From Ceratobasidium sp. AG-K (lineage: Eukaryota; Basidiomycota; Agaricomycetes; Cantharellales; Ceratobasidiaceae): DNA of 64,000 nucleotides. The translations under genes were made by a program, and so were the position numbers. The stretch's first letter is position 1. Each line of letters starts with the position of its first letter. Below are positions 1 through 10,522 of the stretch, piece after piece. The DNA lies in assembly GCA_037039685.1 (NCBI GenBank), contig JAWNGF010000006.1, forward strand, positions 496,001-560,000. The letters are read 5' to 3'. The notes under the pieces are model-generated. The model saw nothing but the letters and a program-made list of their open reading frames with translations, searched no databases and had not been told where the DNA came from.

Positions 1-115
1 GAGTGTGCACATACTAGACGTGTAGATTAGGACAAACGAGTGACTACAGCTAACGAAACGAGTGACACCAGCCCGCATCAAGCGTGACAGGATACATATG
101 AGTCGACAATAGCAA

Positions 116-752
116 CTAAAGGTGCGCCCGTGCGAGCCTCTCCTCCAACAACTGCACAGCTGGACAGATGCCGGTGTGGCGCCAGCAGTTTCTGATTGTC
201 TCGGGGGAGACATTGTCCCAGTCTCGAGCGGCGAGACGCATGGCATCGAGTTGGTGGATATGATATCGCTTCGCTTCGCCAAGCGCGTCACGATCGAGGG
301 CGTGCTGACTCAAGAGCCGCCGGTAGTTCGCTTTGAACGTCCGAATGATTCCCGCATCCATCTATTGGAGCCAAGATGTGAGGTTTGGCGGGAGGAAGAC
401 GATCTCGACGCGTCAAAAGACCGTATCCGGGTCAAGGCGATGTGAGGAGCAATTGTCGCAGAGCAAGAGGATGTGACGGTTGAGACTGGCCATGTAATTG
501 TTGATGAGGATGATATACCTGAATATAAGCATTGTTAGCCAGGTGCCGACGAATTGCCTCCTCGGAGCGAACATAACGGTAGATACTTTGAGCGCACATA
601 GTTGCGAAACCCTCATGTCGGAGGATGACCAAGTAGTCATCCATGGACATCTTGTACTTGTTCCGATGGTACAAGTCGATAGCCCTGAGCTTCTCCCGAT
701 AGTCAAGGCACTTTCGAGTCCCGGGCATGATTGCTGTAGGAAACATGAGCAT
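116..752 (-). pseudogene. pogo/Tigger-type DDE transposase remnant
   Basis: Read on the minus strand, the fragments follow the order of a pogo/Tigger transposase. An N-terminal piece near 752-560 (YREKLRAIDLYHRNKY.. and SIYRYVRSEEAIRRHLA) looks like the helix-turn-helix/CENP-B DNA-binding part. After a gap and frame change comes a DDE segment at 481-413 with ILLLCDNCSSHRL, whose DN(C)SSH is the second catalytic Asp region. In the same frame follow LPPNLTSWLQ, then MDAGIIRTFKANYRR, and the WD.V...TI.NCWRHTGI tail. Two in-frame stops (TGA at 413-415, TAG at 362-364) and the loss of most of the central domain show it is dead. Family assignment rests on these recalled motifs. No terminal inverted repeats or TA duplication were identified. 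Confidence 0.72.
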
Positions 753-785
753 ACACTAGATATACTAGATATACTAGATATAAAG
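751..785. repeat. short tandem repeat, ATACTAGAT unit
   Basis: About three and a half copies of the 9-mer ATACTAGAT lie just upstream of the start of the transposase remnant. It looks like a simple microsatellite with no other visible role. Confidence 0.7.
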
Positions 786-1029
786 CAGGTATATGCACTT
801 CAAACTCACAAATTGATGGTGATCTTGAACGAAGAAAAAGAGAAAATTCGAACAAGTCAAGGAGCAATGTGGTTGATTTTATTCAGATCCTCAGTCCTTC
901 CCTTCATATATCGGTCGGAGTGTAAAATATTTTGTGTATATTTGATCATACAGCGCTTCCAGGGGTGGCTGTGCTCACGTGATGCGAAGGAGCAGGTGGG
1001 AAAAGCACGATCAAAAGACCCTCGCAACG

Positions 1030-1240
1030 TCTAGCATTCACCGTGGACCCCAAATCTCCGTGAAATATGGAGGTTTATGCGGAGGTTTCCTCCGTGTCGT
1101 TGGCAAAACACGGCGGTAAACCTCGTATCTTGGTCAGCAGTCGTTAGAGTGCCTTGATCCCGACGTTAAATACGGTGATTACCTCCGTATTTTGCCAAGG
1201 ACTGGGATCAAACTCCGTAAAATACGGAGTTTTGGGGCCC
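1030..1240. repeat. nested inverted repeats with TACGGAG boxes
   Basis: The stretch holds several inverted pairs: the perfect hairpin CTCCGTAAAATACGGAG near 1213-1229, AATACGG..CCGTATT around 1169-1192, and TTGATCCC/GGGATCAA flanking that pair. Further TGGAGG/CCTCCG words lie to the left. No gene is seen. It may be the end or body of a small non-autonomous DNA transposon; no clear target duplication was found. Confidence 0.45.
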
Positions 1241-1314
1241 ATAGTGATTTAGCGGAGGAGCAGCTACTGGAAGTCTACCGTATACGACCGTTTGACTCGT
1301 GCTTTTGTCCACTG

Positions 1315-1671
1315 ACCAATCGAATGTCGAGAATGCTAACAACGACAATCTACCAGACCCAGAGATGCCTAGGGCTACCACAGCAGATGAAACAAACGAC
1401 GCAGGGGCGGGTACACATTGAGCTCAAGGCGACCGTCAGGGAGCAATTTGCAAAGGAGGCGGGTCAGGGGATCTTGTGTGCGGCATACCCGATGGTCGGG
1501 AAATCATTGAGAGGAGAGGCAATCCGACAACCGTTCTAAGGGCAAAAATTAGGAAACACGGGGACTGGAACTAGCTATCCGACAGCTGAAACGGGAGACG
1601 TAGGGAACAGTGTGAGAGGCGAGTCTCATATCTCAATTGATATGCACACATCGGACACCGCCTCGAAATAG
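1315..1671 (+). pseudogene. Decayed copy of the 3' end of the DUF6535-like gene
   Basis: The stretch matches 10150-10522, the last part of the DUF6535-like gene, in order and on the same strand. Shared blocks include GCTACCACAGC../GCTACCATAGG.., CAGGGAGCAATTTGC, and the tail GAAACGGGAGACGTAGGGAAC against GAAACTGGAGATGTAGGAAAC. It ends in ATTGATATGCACACATCGGAC..TAG, the counterpart of the live gene's terminal codons (SIDMHTSD against TIDMHASD). Frame breaks run through the middle, so it is not a working gene. It is the left edge of the larger duplicated block described separately. Confidence 0.75.
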
Positions 1672-2589
1672 CGCTTGATGTTTATCTGTGCGTAGTATTG
1701 CAAAAAATGTATGCGTTAGTCTGTAGCCACGAATCGGTGGCCTGCAAGTAGATATCTATGGGGACCGAGCCAAAAATTGACTGGGTGCAATGGATTTGGC
1801 TTTGAAAACAAGCCTGATATATTGACACCAGTCCCAGGGAATTAGTACCAATTAGGAAGTCTGGCTGAGAGTACATGCCCCGACCTTCAATGAAGATCCT
1901 CGTAAATTTGCCCCTGGGTACCAGTCCATCCAGACAGCAGTAGAGATGTTAGTGGTATGAGGGCTCTCGCAAACATGAATCTCAGGATGCATGCACTATT
2001 TCGAGCTCTGTGGAAGCCAGGGCTTGGAAACAATAAGCCTCATTAATTATAGATGTTCACTCGTGAGTTTCGATAAGCATGGCTTCCGAGCATGTCCCAG
2101 AATATCAAGTCTTTCCGAGCCATAGGTGTTCTGATTGAGGGGTTTCGTCAATGTAGTGGTTCATAGAGCGAGACCTGCGCGCCGGATGTCCTAAAGATGA
2201 CTGAGGCACATGCTCGGATCCAATCTGGGACGCACAACGTTCGGTCGTTCGGCAAGGAACCGAGCTGTCATTCATCGATGATCGACGCAAAAATTGAAAA
2301 CCAGAGTGTGCGCCACCACAGTTTGAAATTGACCAACAATCACTCGAAGAACACTACAGACGAGGCCATGACCATCGAGTCCGGGCAGATAGACTTTGAC
2401 TCGACGTCGACTGGAGGTCAATTTTTTCAAGAGAAAACGGGACGTATTGGCCGAGGCTTTTTGCATTTCATCATGGCTGGATAAATGTCTCGCTTGTCCA
2501 GGACGAATTTTATGAAACCAAGAGGCGATGACACTGGACGCGACAGGTTTTATTGCATTTGTCAGGCGCGTGTGGGCGGTGCCCTGACT

Positions 2590-2970
2590 TGTTGAATATT
2601 CAGTCTTACACGTGTATATATGCGTATCACGTGATAGTGTTCCACATGGACTTGCGCTTCGGGGAAATTTTATCCTCAGTTCTCTACTCTCAAGTAGCAC
2701 GAGCTGAGGTATAGTCTAGATTTTATCTTTTATATTCTTTTGCTTATATTACCTGTAGTTACATCGATTTCCAGCTATATACATGCACAGTTCTCTACTC
2801 TCAAGTAGCACGAGCTGAGGTATAGTCTAGATTTTATCTTTTATATTCTTTTGCTTATATTACCTGTAGTTACATCGATTTCCAGCTATATACATGCACA
2901 GTTCTCTACTCTCAAGTAGCACGAGCTGAGTTACATCGATTTCCAGCTTGGCACTGCGCATATCGCAATA
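2590..2970 (+). mobile_element. Solo LTR, copia type
   Basis: The sequence starts TGTTGAATATTCAGTC and ends GGCACTGCGCATATCGCAA. It shares its order of blocks with the 160-bp copia LTRs at 33691-33850 and 51586-51745 (read on their minus strand), including TCACGTGA and TCTCTACTCTCAAGTAGCAC. It is flanked by the 5-bp duplication TGACT at 2585-2589 and 2971-2975. The paralogous empty site near 11510-11540 has no LTR, which supports a real insertion. It is longer than the other LTRs because of an internal tandem expansion. Confidence 0.87.
2677..2940 (+). repeat. 111-bp tandem repeat inside the solo LTR
   Basis: The unit begins CAGTTCTCTACTCTCAAGTA at 2677, 2788 and 2899, giving two full 111-bp units and a shortened third that jumps to the LTR 3' end. 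Units one and two look almost identical, so the expansion is recent compared with the LTR insertion. Confidence 0.88.
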
Positions 2971-3599
2971 TGACTGGTGTGTGAATGCGCGGCTGGTGGG
3001 TGGTGCTTCGCATTCAAGCGCTGACAGAGCAATGGGGTATAAATTTATGAAAACTGTAATGCGACAATGGGCACCTTGTTATGGTCACACGGATCCTTAA
3101 CCTCAACCCGAGGCCACGAGGGTGTGAAACCATGGTTGGCAAGTGACGCGTGAGGACCACTCACAGATCGAGTCGGAACAAAGCATACAAAGGCCCCTTC
3201 AGGGCAACCCGAGGCAATTTAAACGGGAAATAAATAATATACCGATTAGGATGTTGAGCACGATTCCAAGATAGGAACAACCGTTTCCTTACAGAACGTC
3301 ATAACGACTGGACCGACTGAATTGACTAAACACTAGCGAACAAAGGAGGGCGGCGTACAGACACCAGCGCGCAAAGCTCACCCGCCAGGCAAACCAACCA
3401 ACAAGACCCAAAAGCACACAGTGACGGCACCGGCAAACTTGTTCTGTCAATCCGACGACTGGAAATCGACAGGGCTCTGAAACAGGCAACATCAACCGGG
3501 TGTTGGCACTTGATTCCGCGGGTCAGCGCTTGGCCACCCATTGGATCGAGCTTGGTCATGATCAACGCCGACGTTGCAGCACTGTTGACTCGGGGACGT

Positions 3600-4010
3600 A
3601 TTGCGAGGCCTGTTTGCAACCGAACTACACGATGGTGAGAACATCGGGTATACATCTTGGGTTTGGCTAATTCTATTCGTAGCTGGGAACTGAGTATGCC
3701 AGCGGGTAGAGGCGAATGAACGCGGACTGACCGTTGCAGAACAACAACCTTTGTTCCGAGCAGAACACTCCCCGCCCAACTCTCCTGCTGAGCTAAGGCG
3801 TAATGAATCATAGCCAGTGATTCGGTGACGGGGCGCACCCACCGTCACCGATTCTCTTGCGTAGGCTGAGGAGCGAGAACGGGAAGTGGCGGAGCGACAG
3901 AGTTGGCAGAATCTGCCAGAGTAGGGCCGGTACAATTGCCCAGTCAGAGCTTAGCAGATGGACGGACGACGACGAGTGTCTAGGTATGTCGCGGCAAGGG
4001 TCTATGGTCG
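3600..4010 (+). pseudogene. Decayed copy of the 5' end of the disordered-protein gene
   Basis: It matches 12120-12565: the start region, both first introns and the beginning of exon 3 of the gene at 12142-16469. The start ATG is not kept. The micro-exon neighbourhood survives as GCTGGGAACTGAGTATG against GCCGAGAACTGGGTATG. The downstream frame keeps ELSRWTDDDE where the live gene has DLSRWAEDDDDED. No open reading frame spans it. After about 4010 the similarity to the live gene stops. Confidence 0.78.
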
Positions 4011-6155
4011 GTCTGATTGCTCACCGAGACGAATGCCCGACTGACCCAGATGCAGAGCTAGATCAGTGCCCCGTAGTCGTGCCCGATAACGACGAGCATG
4101 TCCTTGTCGTTGATGTTGACTTCCACGAATTGGCGAGCAGGAAAGGATGTGGCACGATAGGCTAGTGGGGTGTGCAGAAGTGGGTGCACTGTAAGTCGTG
4201 GTGTGTCGCGTCATTCTCGCAAACGCATCACCTAATTCCCACCAGTCCGCGTCTCGTACGACGATTAGAGCTGGCCCGCACCTACGGGTAGCTCTCGCCC
4301 CCCCCCCCCCCCCGATCCCCGGTGTCAGCATGAATAGCACCTGGGTCGACTACGAGGATGTCTGATCTACGCCAGTTCGTCATTGTCCATCCAGCCAATT
4401 TCCAATTATGGCTCATCCCGTATTCAGCCGGTAGCGAACCCGACTTGACGATTGCATGGTCTGTGAAATGCTTCCGCAAAACAACCCTATCGCCGCCTGG
4501 AACGTTCGCTTTTCTCATCCACTCGGCTTGTGTGGCCTGTTCCGCAACCAGGCGGTTACTTCCCTTACCTACCGGCGCTACTCCACGACGCAGCTTTTCC
4601 TCTCCTTCGTCCTCGTACCTTGCCCACCTCGCACGTGCGAACAGCTCGCGTTACACCGGCGCATCTGCTACACACGTCCACATTGTCAATCCCCAGACCT
4701 TTTTCGACCACTGGTCAATCGACATCCCGGCGCCCCTCAGCTCGATGCACCCTTTCCCATCCGAGAATGCACTGGAATTTCGGCGACTACAGCCAATTGT
4801 GGTTCAATAATACCAGTATGAACGTGGACCGCGGGTGCATGTGCCTACTCCAGACAAGGAACCACATCGAGAACGCGAGGTGGTGTATGTCGGACTGAGC
4901 GTACTGTGCCTAAGGGAAAAGATAATGGATCAAGGTGTATGGGATCCGGTTGTGGGTGAAGGACAGGACAAGCAGGAAACGTGGGACCTGGGTTTCTCGA
5001 CCCGCACCGAGCACAGGAGGCCATGTGATATATCTGGGGGAGTGTATTCGTTACGAGTGAGCGAGCCGGTCGCAGTCTTTCGAGTACATGTGCTGACGCT
5101 GTGCGGGGACTTGTACGAACAGACTCCGATATATCACCTCACGGTGTTCTAACTGGCGCATACTATGCGTTTGTTATGTACAGTACTCTCACAAATGAAC
5201 CCGGTCACTATATAATTCGATCAAACCGTGAATTTATTCTCCTGCTCCTGGGTGATGAGACTGCTGTACTTCGCTATGGTGCCTCGTGGGCTTCAGGGGG
5301 AAGTGAACGCATGTTGCATGATATCCCCAACAGGAGAGACCTAAATGTTTGACAATGATGCCATCCTTAGGGTTGTTTCGTCCCGCCTTGCGCCATACAC
5401 TGCCAGAGCAGTCGCATCACAGGGCTCAGCCTCGAAACGACTGGAAAATATGTATGGTTGGGAAAAAAGAAAAAAAGAAAACCCTGATCATAGCTTCGAG
5501 CAACGAGGAGAGATCTGGACTACCCCTTAGGTAGGAGTATGTCGGTGCGACAAATCACCGCCGAGCGGGTTGTATGGAATTGCATGAGGCTGATTTGCCT
5601 TCCCGGGGCTGGGCCACGAATGCAATTAAGATGTGTAGATTTAACTCATCCTAAACTTTATATTACCTATGTGGTACGCCAACGCTTCCGTCTGGGAGCC
5701 TTCGAGGCAAGCCCTATCCGACTCGGTCGCTCAGCGCGCATACATTCTGATCCGCGCTCCACGTATTTACTTCAAGTCCCAGCATTTATCAGTATGAGAT
5801 GTACAAAATTTGTCAACCAGCGTATAGCGACAGGCATTCAAATCTAAATTACCATGATGCAACATTTGAGATAACACAATTTCCGCTTTTGGAGATAGGC
5901 GTGATCTTCTTGGTCTGGAAGCGCATGGACTGATGGGAACCGAACTGCACTTCGTCCACGTATTCCGCAATCTGAGCGACCATCCCCGCCATGCGTCGGC
6001 TAGTGCTCATACCAAAAAAAAGGAGATACGCCTACATCGGTGGCCGCAAACCGGCCAGACTTCGAGATACTGGGACTCAAACGGCAAGTCTGCCACCGGA
6101 TCTACCGCGATCACCATCGGCGTGAGATCAATTTTGGCTTGGGCGCCAACTGACC
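4011..6155. other. Intergenic, no convincing gene
   Basis: The stretch holds a run of 16 C at 4298-4313 and A-rich tracts near 5463-5482. Several open frames are present (for example plus strand 4358-4810), but none shows a recognised domain, a splice pattern or a second copy in the window. It separates the decayed duplicate from the DUF6535-like gene. Confidence 0.5.
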
Positions 6156-9100
6156 ATGCCTTTCAAGGTGGCGGATCATGCGGAACCACTGGAGGGGTCA
6201 GAGTCCAGGGAACAGCGTAACCCGAGTCCTGAAGCGCAAAGACCGAATCGTAACCAGCTCGAATCTCGACATGGCTTACCACCTCACAATGTTGGTCGTT
6301 AATTCGTCAAGCAAACTCGAGCGCTAAGGAGGCCTTTGGTTTAGATACCGGCACCTGACCTACTGGCCGAGTTCGACGAATACGGCACCGAGCTTCACAA
6401 GGACGCACGAGTGTGGAAGGTATATGTCGACGAGGCCGACAAACATGATAGAGGACTCGTCAACGAATGGAACGAGTAAGCGGACAAGCAAAGATGTGAG
6501 ACGGAGCACGCTTGCTGACGCTTTTTTAAATAAATAAAAAATTACATTTCATTTTAGCTCAACAGACGTGATACTAAGTATGTTCTCAGTGATTCCGTGT
6601 CCATTGAGCCATAACTAACCCTTTGTAGTATTCGTGAGCAAGCATCGCGAACGGACTCCCATGTTTTCTGATTACAGTTTGTAGGCCGCGCTGTTCTCGG
6701 CGATATCGACTGCGTAATCCAAGCTGGTTCAGCAATACACGATAGGCGCGCTAACGTCTTGTTATGCTTTCGTAGGTTTCTGATCGAGAGCACGAAGCTG
6801 CTCCAGCCCGACCCAGCTGAACAATCAGTCCAGAGTCTGCTGGTCATCTCCCAAACCCTTTCCGCGATCGCCAACGACACTCGGTCACCTGGATCCGTCC
6901 CTGCACCCCCCAGCGACCCCCCGGAGTTTACCCCCTCTCGCGTAGCGGTATGTGTGAACGTCCTATGGTACCTGTCTCTCGGGCTCTCTTTAGCAACCTC
7001 ATTCATCGCGATCCTGGCCAAAGACTGGTGCCACTCGTTCATGAGTGGCCGGACCGGGCACCCGCACTCGCAAATGTGTCGGCGGCAACAAAAGTGGAAC
7101 ATGATTGAGAAGTGGAAGATGTCGGAGTTGCTGACGATACTACCATCTTTGATACATCTTGCCCTGTGTGAGCGGAACCAAATCTGTGGACGCAAGCTAT
7201 AGCTTATCTATTCACAGTGTTATTTTCGGTTGGTCTGTGCATACATTTGTATGACACATATGTTGCGGTTTCGATCCCTATCTTTTGCGTAACTGGGGCT
7301 GCAATTGGATTCTACATCTGGTCAAGCATAGTCGCCATCAGCATCGATTACTTCCCGTACCCAACTATCATCTCGCGGGTATGGCCCACTGATATTGCTC
7401 AGCGTGCAGCCAGAGAGACGTCTACCTTCATATCTCGATTTGCATCCCATCCTGTGATTCGAAACACTTACCAGGTGGCTCTGGTCTTAGTCTTCGTTGG
7501 TGTGTGGATACTCGAGAAGTCTCTCTGGATTCCAACCGCGCTTTGTTTACTTCTGGCTGTGCTCGAAATTCCGCTCAATGAGTGCGATGCTTACCTCGCG
7601 CAGAGCCCACCACTGCTGCAACTAGTAGCAATCCCACTCACCAAATCTGTCCGATACTTTGTGTGGTATCCAGTGGATGCGGCTATTGGTTGTATTTGGC
7701 TACTAATGATGTATTTAAAGTCAATCAGGGACTCCGTGAGGTCTCCACTCTCAGACGCTCGCTGGGGACTTGAATGGCAGGTGTGGGATCCCAAAGCGGC
7801 CGCCCAAGCCGGAAGCGATAGCAATAAGCAAGATGATATAACCAGTCTAGCGCTGAGCTGGCTGATTACAAACTGCGAGGTTCCCCAGTCCGTGGACATA
7901 GCCCTGCAGTCCATCGCAGGTGCAACAAGCCGAACCCCTCGTCAGCCGCTTCTAGAGTGTCACGCTACACTCGAGATTCTTCGACGCATTGCATCCAGCA
8001 GCCTGTATAAAGGATCTGGCGCTCGAACCGACATGACAGTCTCCCTGTACTCCCGAGCACTTGAACGGCTGGGCGACACGGCTGGCTTAGCATCTGGTAC
8101 TGAACAGCTTGGGAGTGAGGGCGAGCTGGAAGGACTGATATGGGACGTGCACCTCAAGTCCGAAAAGTAAGCGTGTGAGAACGTTGTTTTTCAAGTGGCT
8201 GACAGAGTGTTTCTAGAAGGGTTGCAGCCTCAATCGTGAGCGGAGGATTTAATCCCACCCCAGCAAATCTCGATGCATTCCGAATTGGCAACACTGCAGC
8301 ATCCAATACACTCAAGCTCCTAGGGAGAAGCTCCCTGAAGACTAATGTTGATATTGACTCGGTGCTTGGTTCCATCGTCAGCCGGCTCGAATCGCATGTC
8401 AATGAAAGCGAGCGTCTCCACGAAGCGGCTCTGTTATCCTTGGTCAATGCCACTGCGCTTCTTTTGCCATTAGCGTCACATTCCTCCACCGTGTCCTGTT
8501 TGGGTACACTGTCCATGAGGGTGATCGAGCCCCGGCTCGATGCCTCAAAACCGAGTCACCTACTTCTTGTCAATCTGGCGATCACATGCGCCTACGCATC
8601 CAATCAATCTACGCATCTTGAACTGCCGGAGAGTCTAAATAGCCGTTTCCTGTTGCGAGATGTCGTTGGTAGACTGCTTGAATGCGACTCGGCTGGCTTA
8701 GCATCTGGTACTGGACAACTTGGGAGTGGGAGCGAGCTGGAAGGACTGATATGGGACGTGCATATACAGTCCGAAAGGTAAGCGTGCATGGATGCCGTTT
8801 CCCTTGCTGAAAGTATTTCCTAGGAGGGTGGCAGCCTCGATCATGAGCGGAACTTTCAATCCCACCCTAGCAAATCTCGATGCACACCGAATTGGCAACA
8901 CTGCAGCATCCAATACACTCAAGCTCCTAGGAAGAGGTTCTCCCAAGGCTAATGTTGATATTGACTCGGTGCTTGGTTCCATCGTCAGCCGGCTCGAATC
9001 GCACGTCAATGAAAGCGAGCGTCTCCACGAAGCGGCTCTGTTATCCTTGGTCAATGCCACTGCGCTTCTTTTGCCATTAGCGTCACATTCCTCCACCGTG

Positions 9101-10522
9101 TCCTGTTTGGGTACACTGTCCATGAGGGTGATCGAACCCCGGCTCGATGCCTCAAAACCGAGTCACCTGCTTCTTGTCAATCTGGCGATCACATGCGCCT
9201 ACGCATCCAACCAATCTACGCATCTTGAACTGCCGGGGAGTCTAAATAGCCGTTCCCTGTTGCGAGATGTCGTTGGTAGACTGCTTGAATGCTACGCAGA
9301 GGAGACAACGATCCTGACGATGAGGTCGATGTTTGAACTGGAGACGCTTGCCACTCATCCGCAAGCCTTTCGCCTTGCAGATTTTGACCTGAGCGTGCGG
9401 GGTACAATGCTGAACCTGGCGGCATCTGGCGTTAATGAGATATACAACTCCTTCTTGGCCAAATATCAAGGAGAAACTAAGGCCATAAACTCACGATACG
9501 ATATGATGGCGTTGGCACAAGTCATCCAGAGCCCTCTTAGCCTTGTACCGGTCAAATCCTCCTACACACTCATTCCTTTTATTATGCTTGGGCCAATCCA
9601 GCGCATTTGGTGGTCAGCCCGTGTTTCAGTACGTGGCGATTGGGAAAAGCTAGCATCCGACTCTTGGTTTCCAACTTTTTCTCGAGCTCTCACTCAGCTA
9701 GTAGAGCAAAGTGACCTTATTTTCCACTTGGGAATCATGGTCGGGAAGGGCAACATTGATGAGAAATTCGTTGGATTAGGGCAGCTGTGGCTACTTCTCA
9801 CCGTCTACCTCGATACATCCAGCCATGTAGCAGATGAGCGGGAGCGATTAGGAGTTCAGCTGAGAAGATACGACCAAAGTCGCCCCGAGAGCGCACATGA
9901 CCGACATGCGCGGATAGGCGACGAACTGGTACTCCAGTGGGTACTGGGGGACGTATCCATCCGGTCTTTAGGAGGATGGCCAGCCCGGCTCATGGAGTGC
10001 GTATATCAATCACGCAACACCCCCCTCCCCGAACTCGTTTATGACCGATTGCAAGAGCATAACGTTCCACCAGGCTTAAGAGGTCTATCCTCGTTTACAT
10101 CATGGCGACCGCAGTCAGTCGAAACAAAGACGGAGAACAGGCCGCCAAGCATGAATGGCTCGAATGCCGCAGTCCACAACGAGAATGCTAGCGGGAACGA
10201 CCTACTGGTTCCGGATATTGGCAGCGCTACCATAGGGAATCAAACAGACGATGCGGGAGTGGGGGGACGTGCATCTCCGGGTGACGGCCAGGGAGCAATT
10301 TGCGAAGAAAGCGTGTCAGAGAAACTCCCACATGGTACACAGGATAGGGGGAAAGTAATCGAGAGCGGAGGCGACCTGACGGCTCTTGAAGGGCAGGGAA
10401 TAGGAGATACGGAGAATGGAACCGGCGACTTGACTGTTGAAACTGGAGATGTAGGAAACGGAACGGAGGGCAACTCTCACGTTACTATTGATATGCACGC
10501 GTCGGACAAAGTCTCGGAATAG
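6156..10522 (+). CDS. DUF6535-like multi-pass membrane protein
   Basis: Nine exons can be joined: 6156-6290, 6345-6475, 6558-6577, 6629-6633, 6685-6713, 6776-7167, 7218-8166, 8217-8777, 8824-10522. The sum is 3921 nt, an exact multiple of three, giving 1306 residues. The N-terminal part carries the pattern I recall for DUF6535: a cytosolic YGTELHKDARVWKVYVDEA stretch, a first membrane helix ending ISTAFLIES (residues about 90-111), a LLQPDP motif, then NVLWYLSLGLSLATSFIAIL (about 165-188), and paired helices near 222-275. The rest is a long helical soluble part and a Gly/Thr-rich tail. The start ATG was chosen because an in-phase exon of 45 codons joins the conserved part; its donor GTTGGT is weak, so the N-terminus is the least certain piece. 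Function is unknown for the family. The C-terminal third contains an internal tandem duplication. Confidence 0.85.
8080..9292 (+). repeat. Internal tandem duplication within the DUF6535-like gene
   Basis: Unit one (8080-8690) and unit two (8691-9292) are nearly identical over most of their length. Each contains the end of one exon, a short GT..AG intron (50 and 46 nt) and most of the next exon. The reading frame is kept, so the protein carries two copies of a segment of roughly 185 residues that includes NTAASNTLKLLGR and DVDSVLGSIVSRLESHVNES-like text. Near identity in coding and intron sequence points to a recent event. Confidence 0.92.

Larger units (their letters stand above)
1315..4010 (+). 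repeat. Diverged segmental duplicate of about 10150-12565
   Basis: Collinear matches run from the 3' end of one gene, across the intergenic spacer, into the 5' end of the next. Examples: 1720-1790 against 10575-10630; 2280-2530 against 11185-11430 (both contain CTCGACGTCGACT); 3120-3540 against 11658-12060 (both contain ACTGGAAATCGACAGGGCTCTGAAACAGGCAA); and 3840-4010 against 12390-12565. The left copy carries an extra solo LTR at 2590-2970 that the right copy lacks. The right copy belongs to two live genes, so the left is the decayed one. Percent identity was not computed. Confidence 0.85.

Noticed and set aside
2677..2940. CRISPR-like array
   Set aside because: The 111-bp units are directly adjacent with no unique spacers, and lie within an LTR of a eukaryotic element.
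3289..3935. Overlapping minus-strand open frames in the decayed duplicate
   Set aside because: They lie antisense to sequence whose live counterpart is spacer and the 5' end of a plus-strand gene; no motif or splice support.
4298..4313. 16-base C run as a regulatory or structured element
   Set aside because: A homopolymer alone supports nothing beyond slippage and possible assembly error.
6634..6684. Alternative acceptor TTACAG at 6677 for the micro-exon intron
   Set aside because: Using it puts the next exon out of frame and destroys the conserved membrane helix; the GTAG at 6684 restores both.
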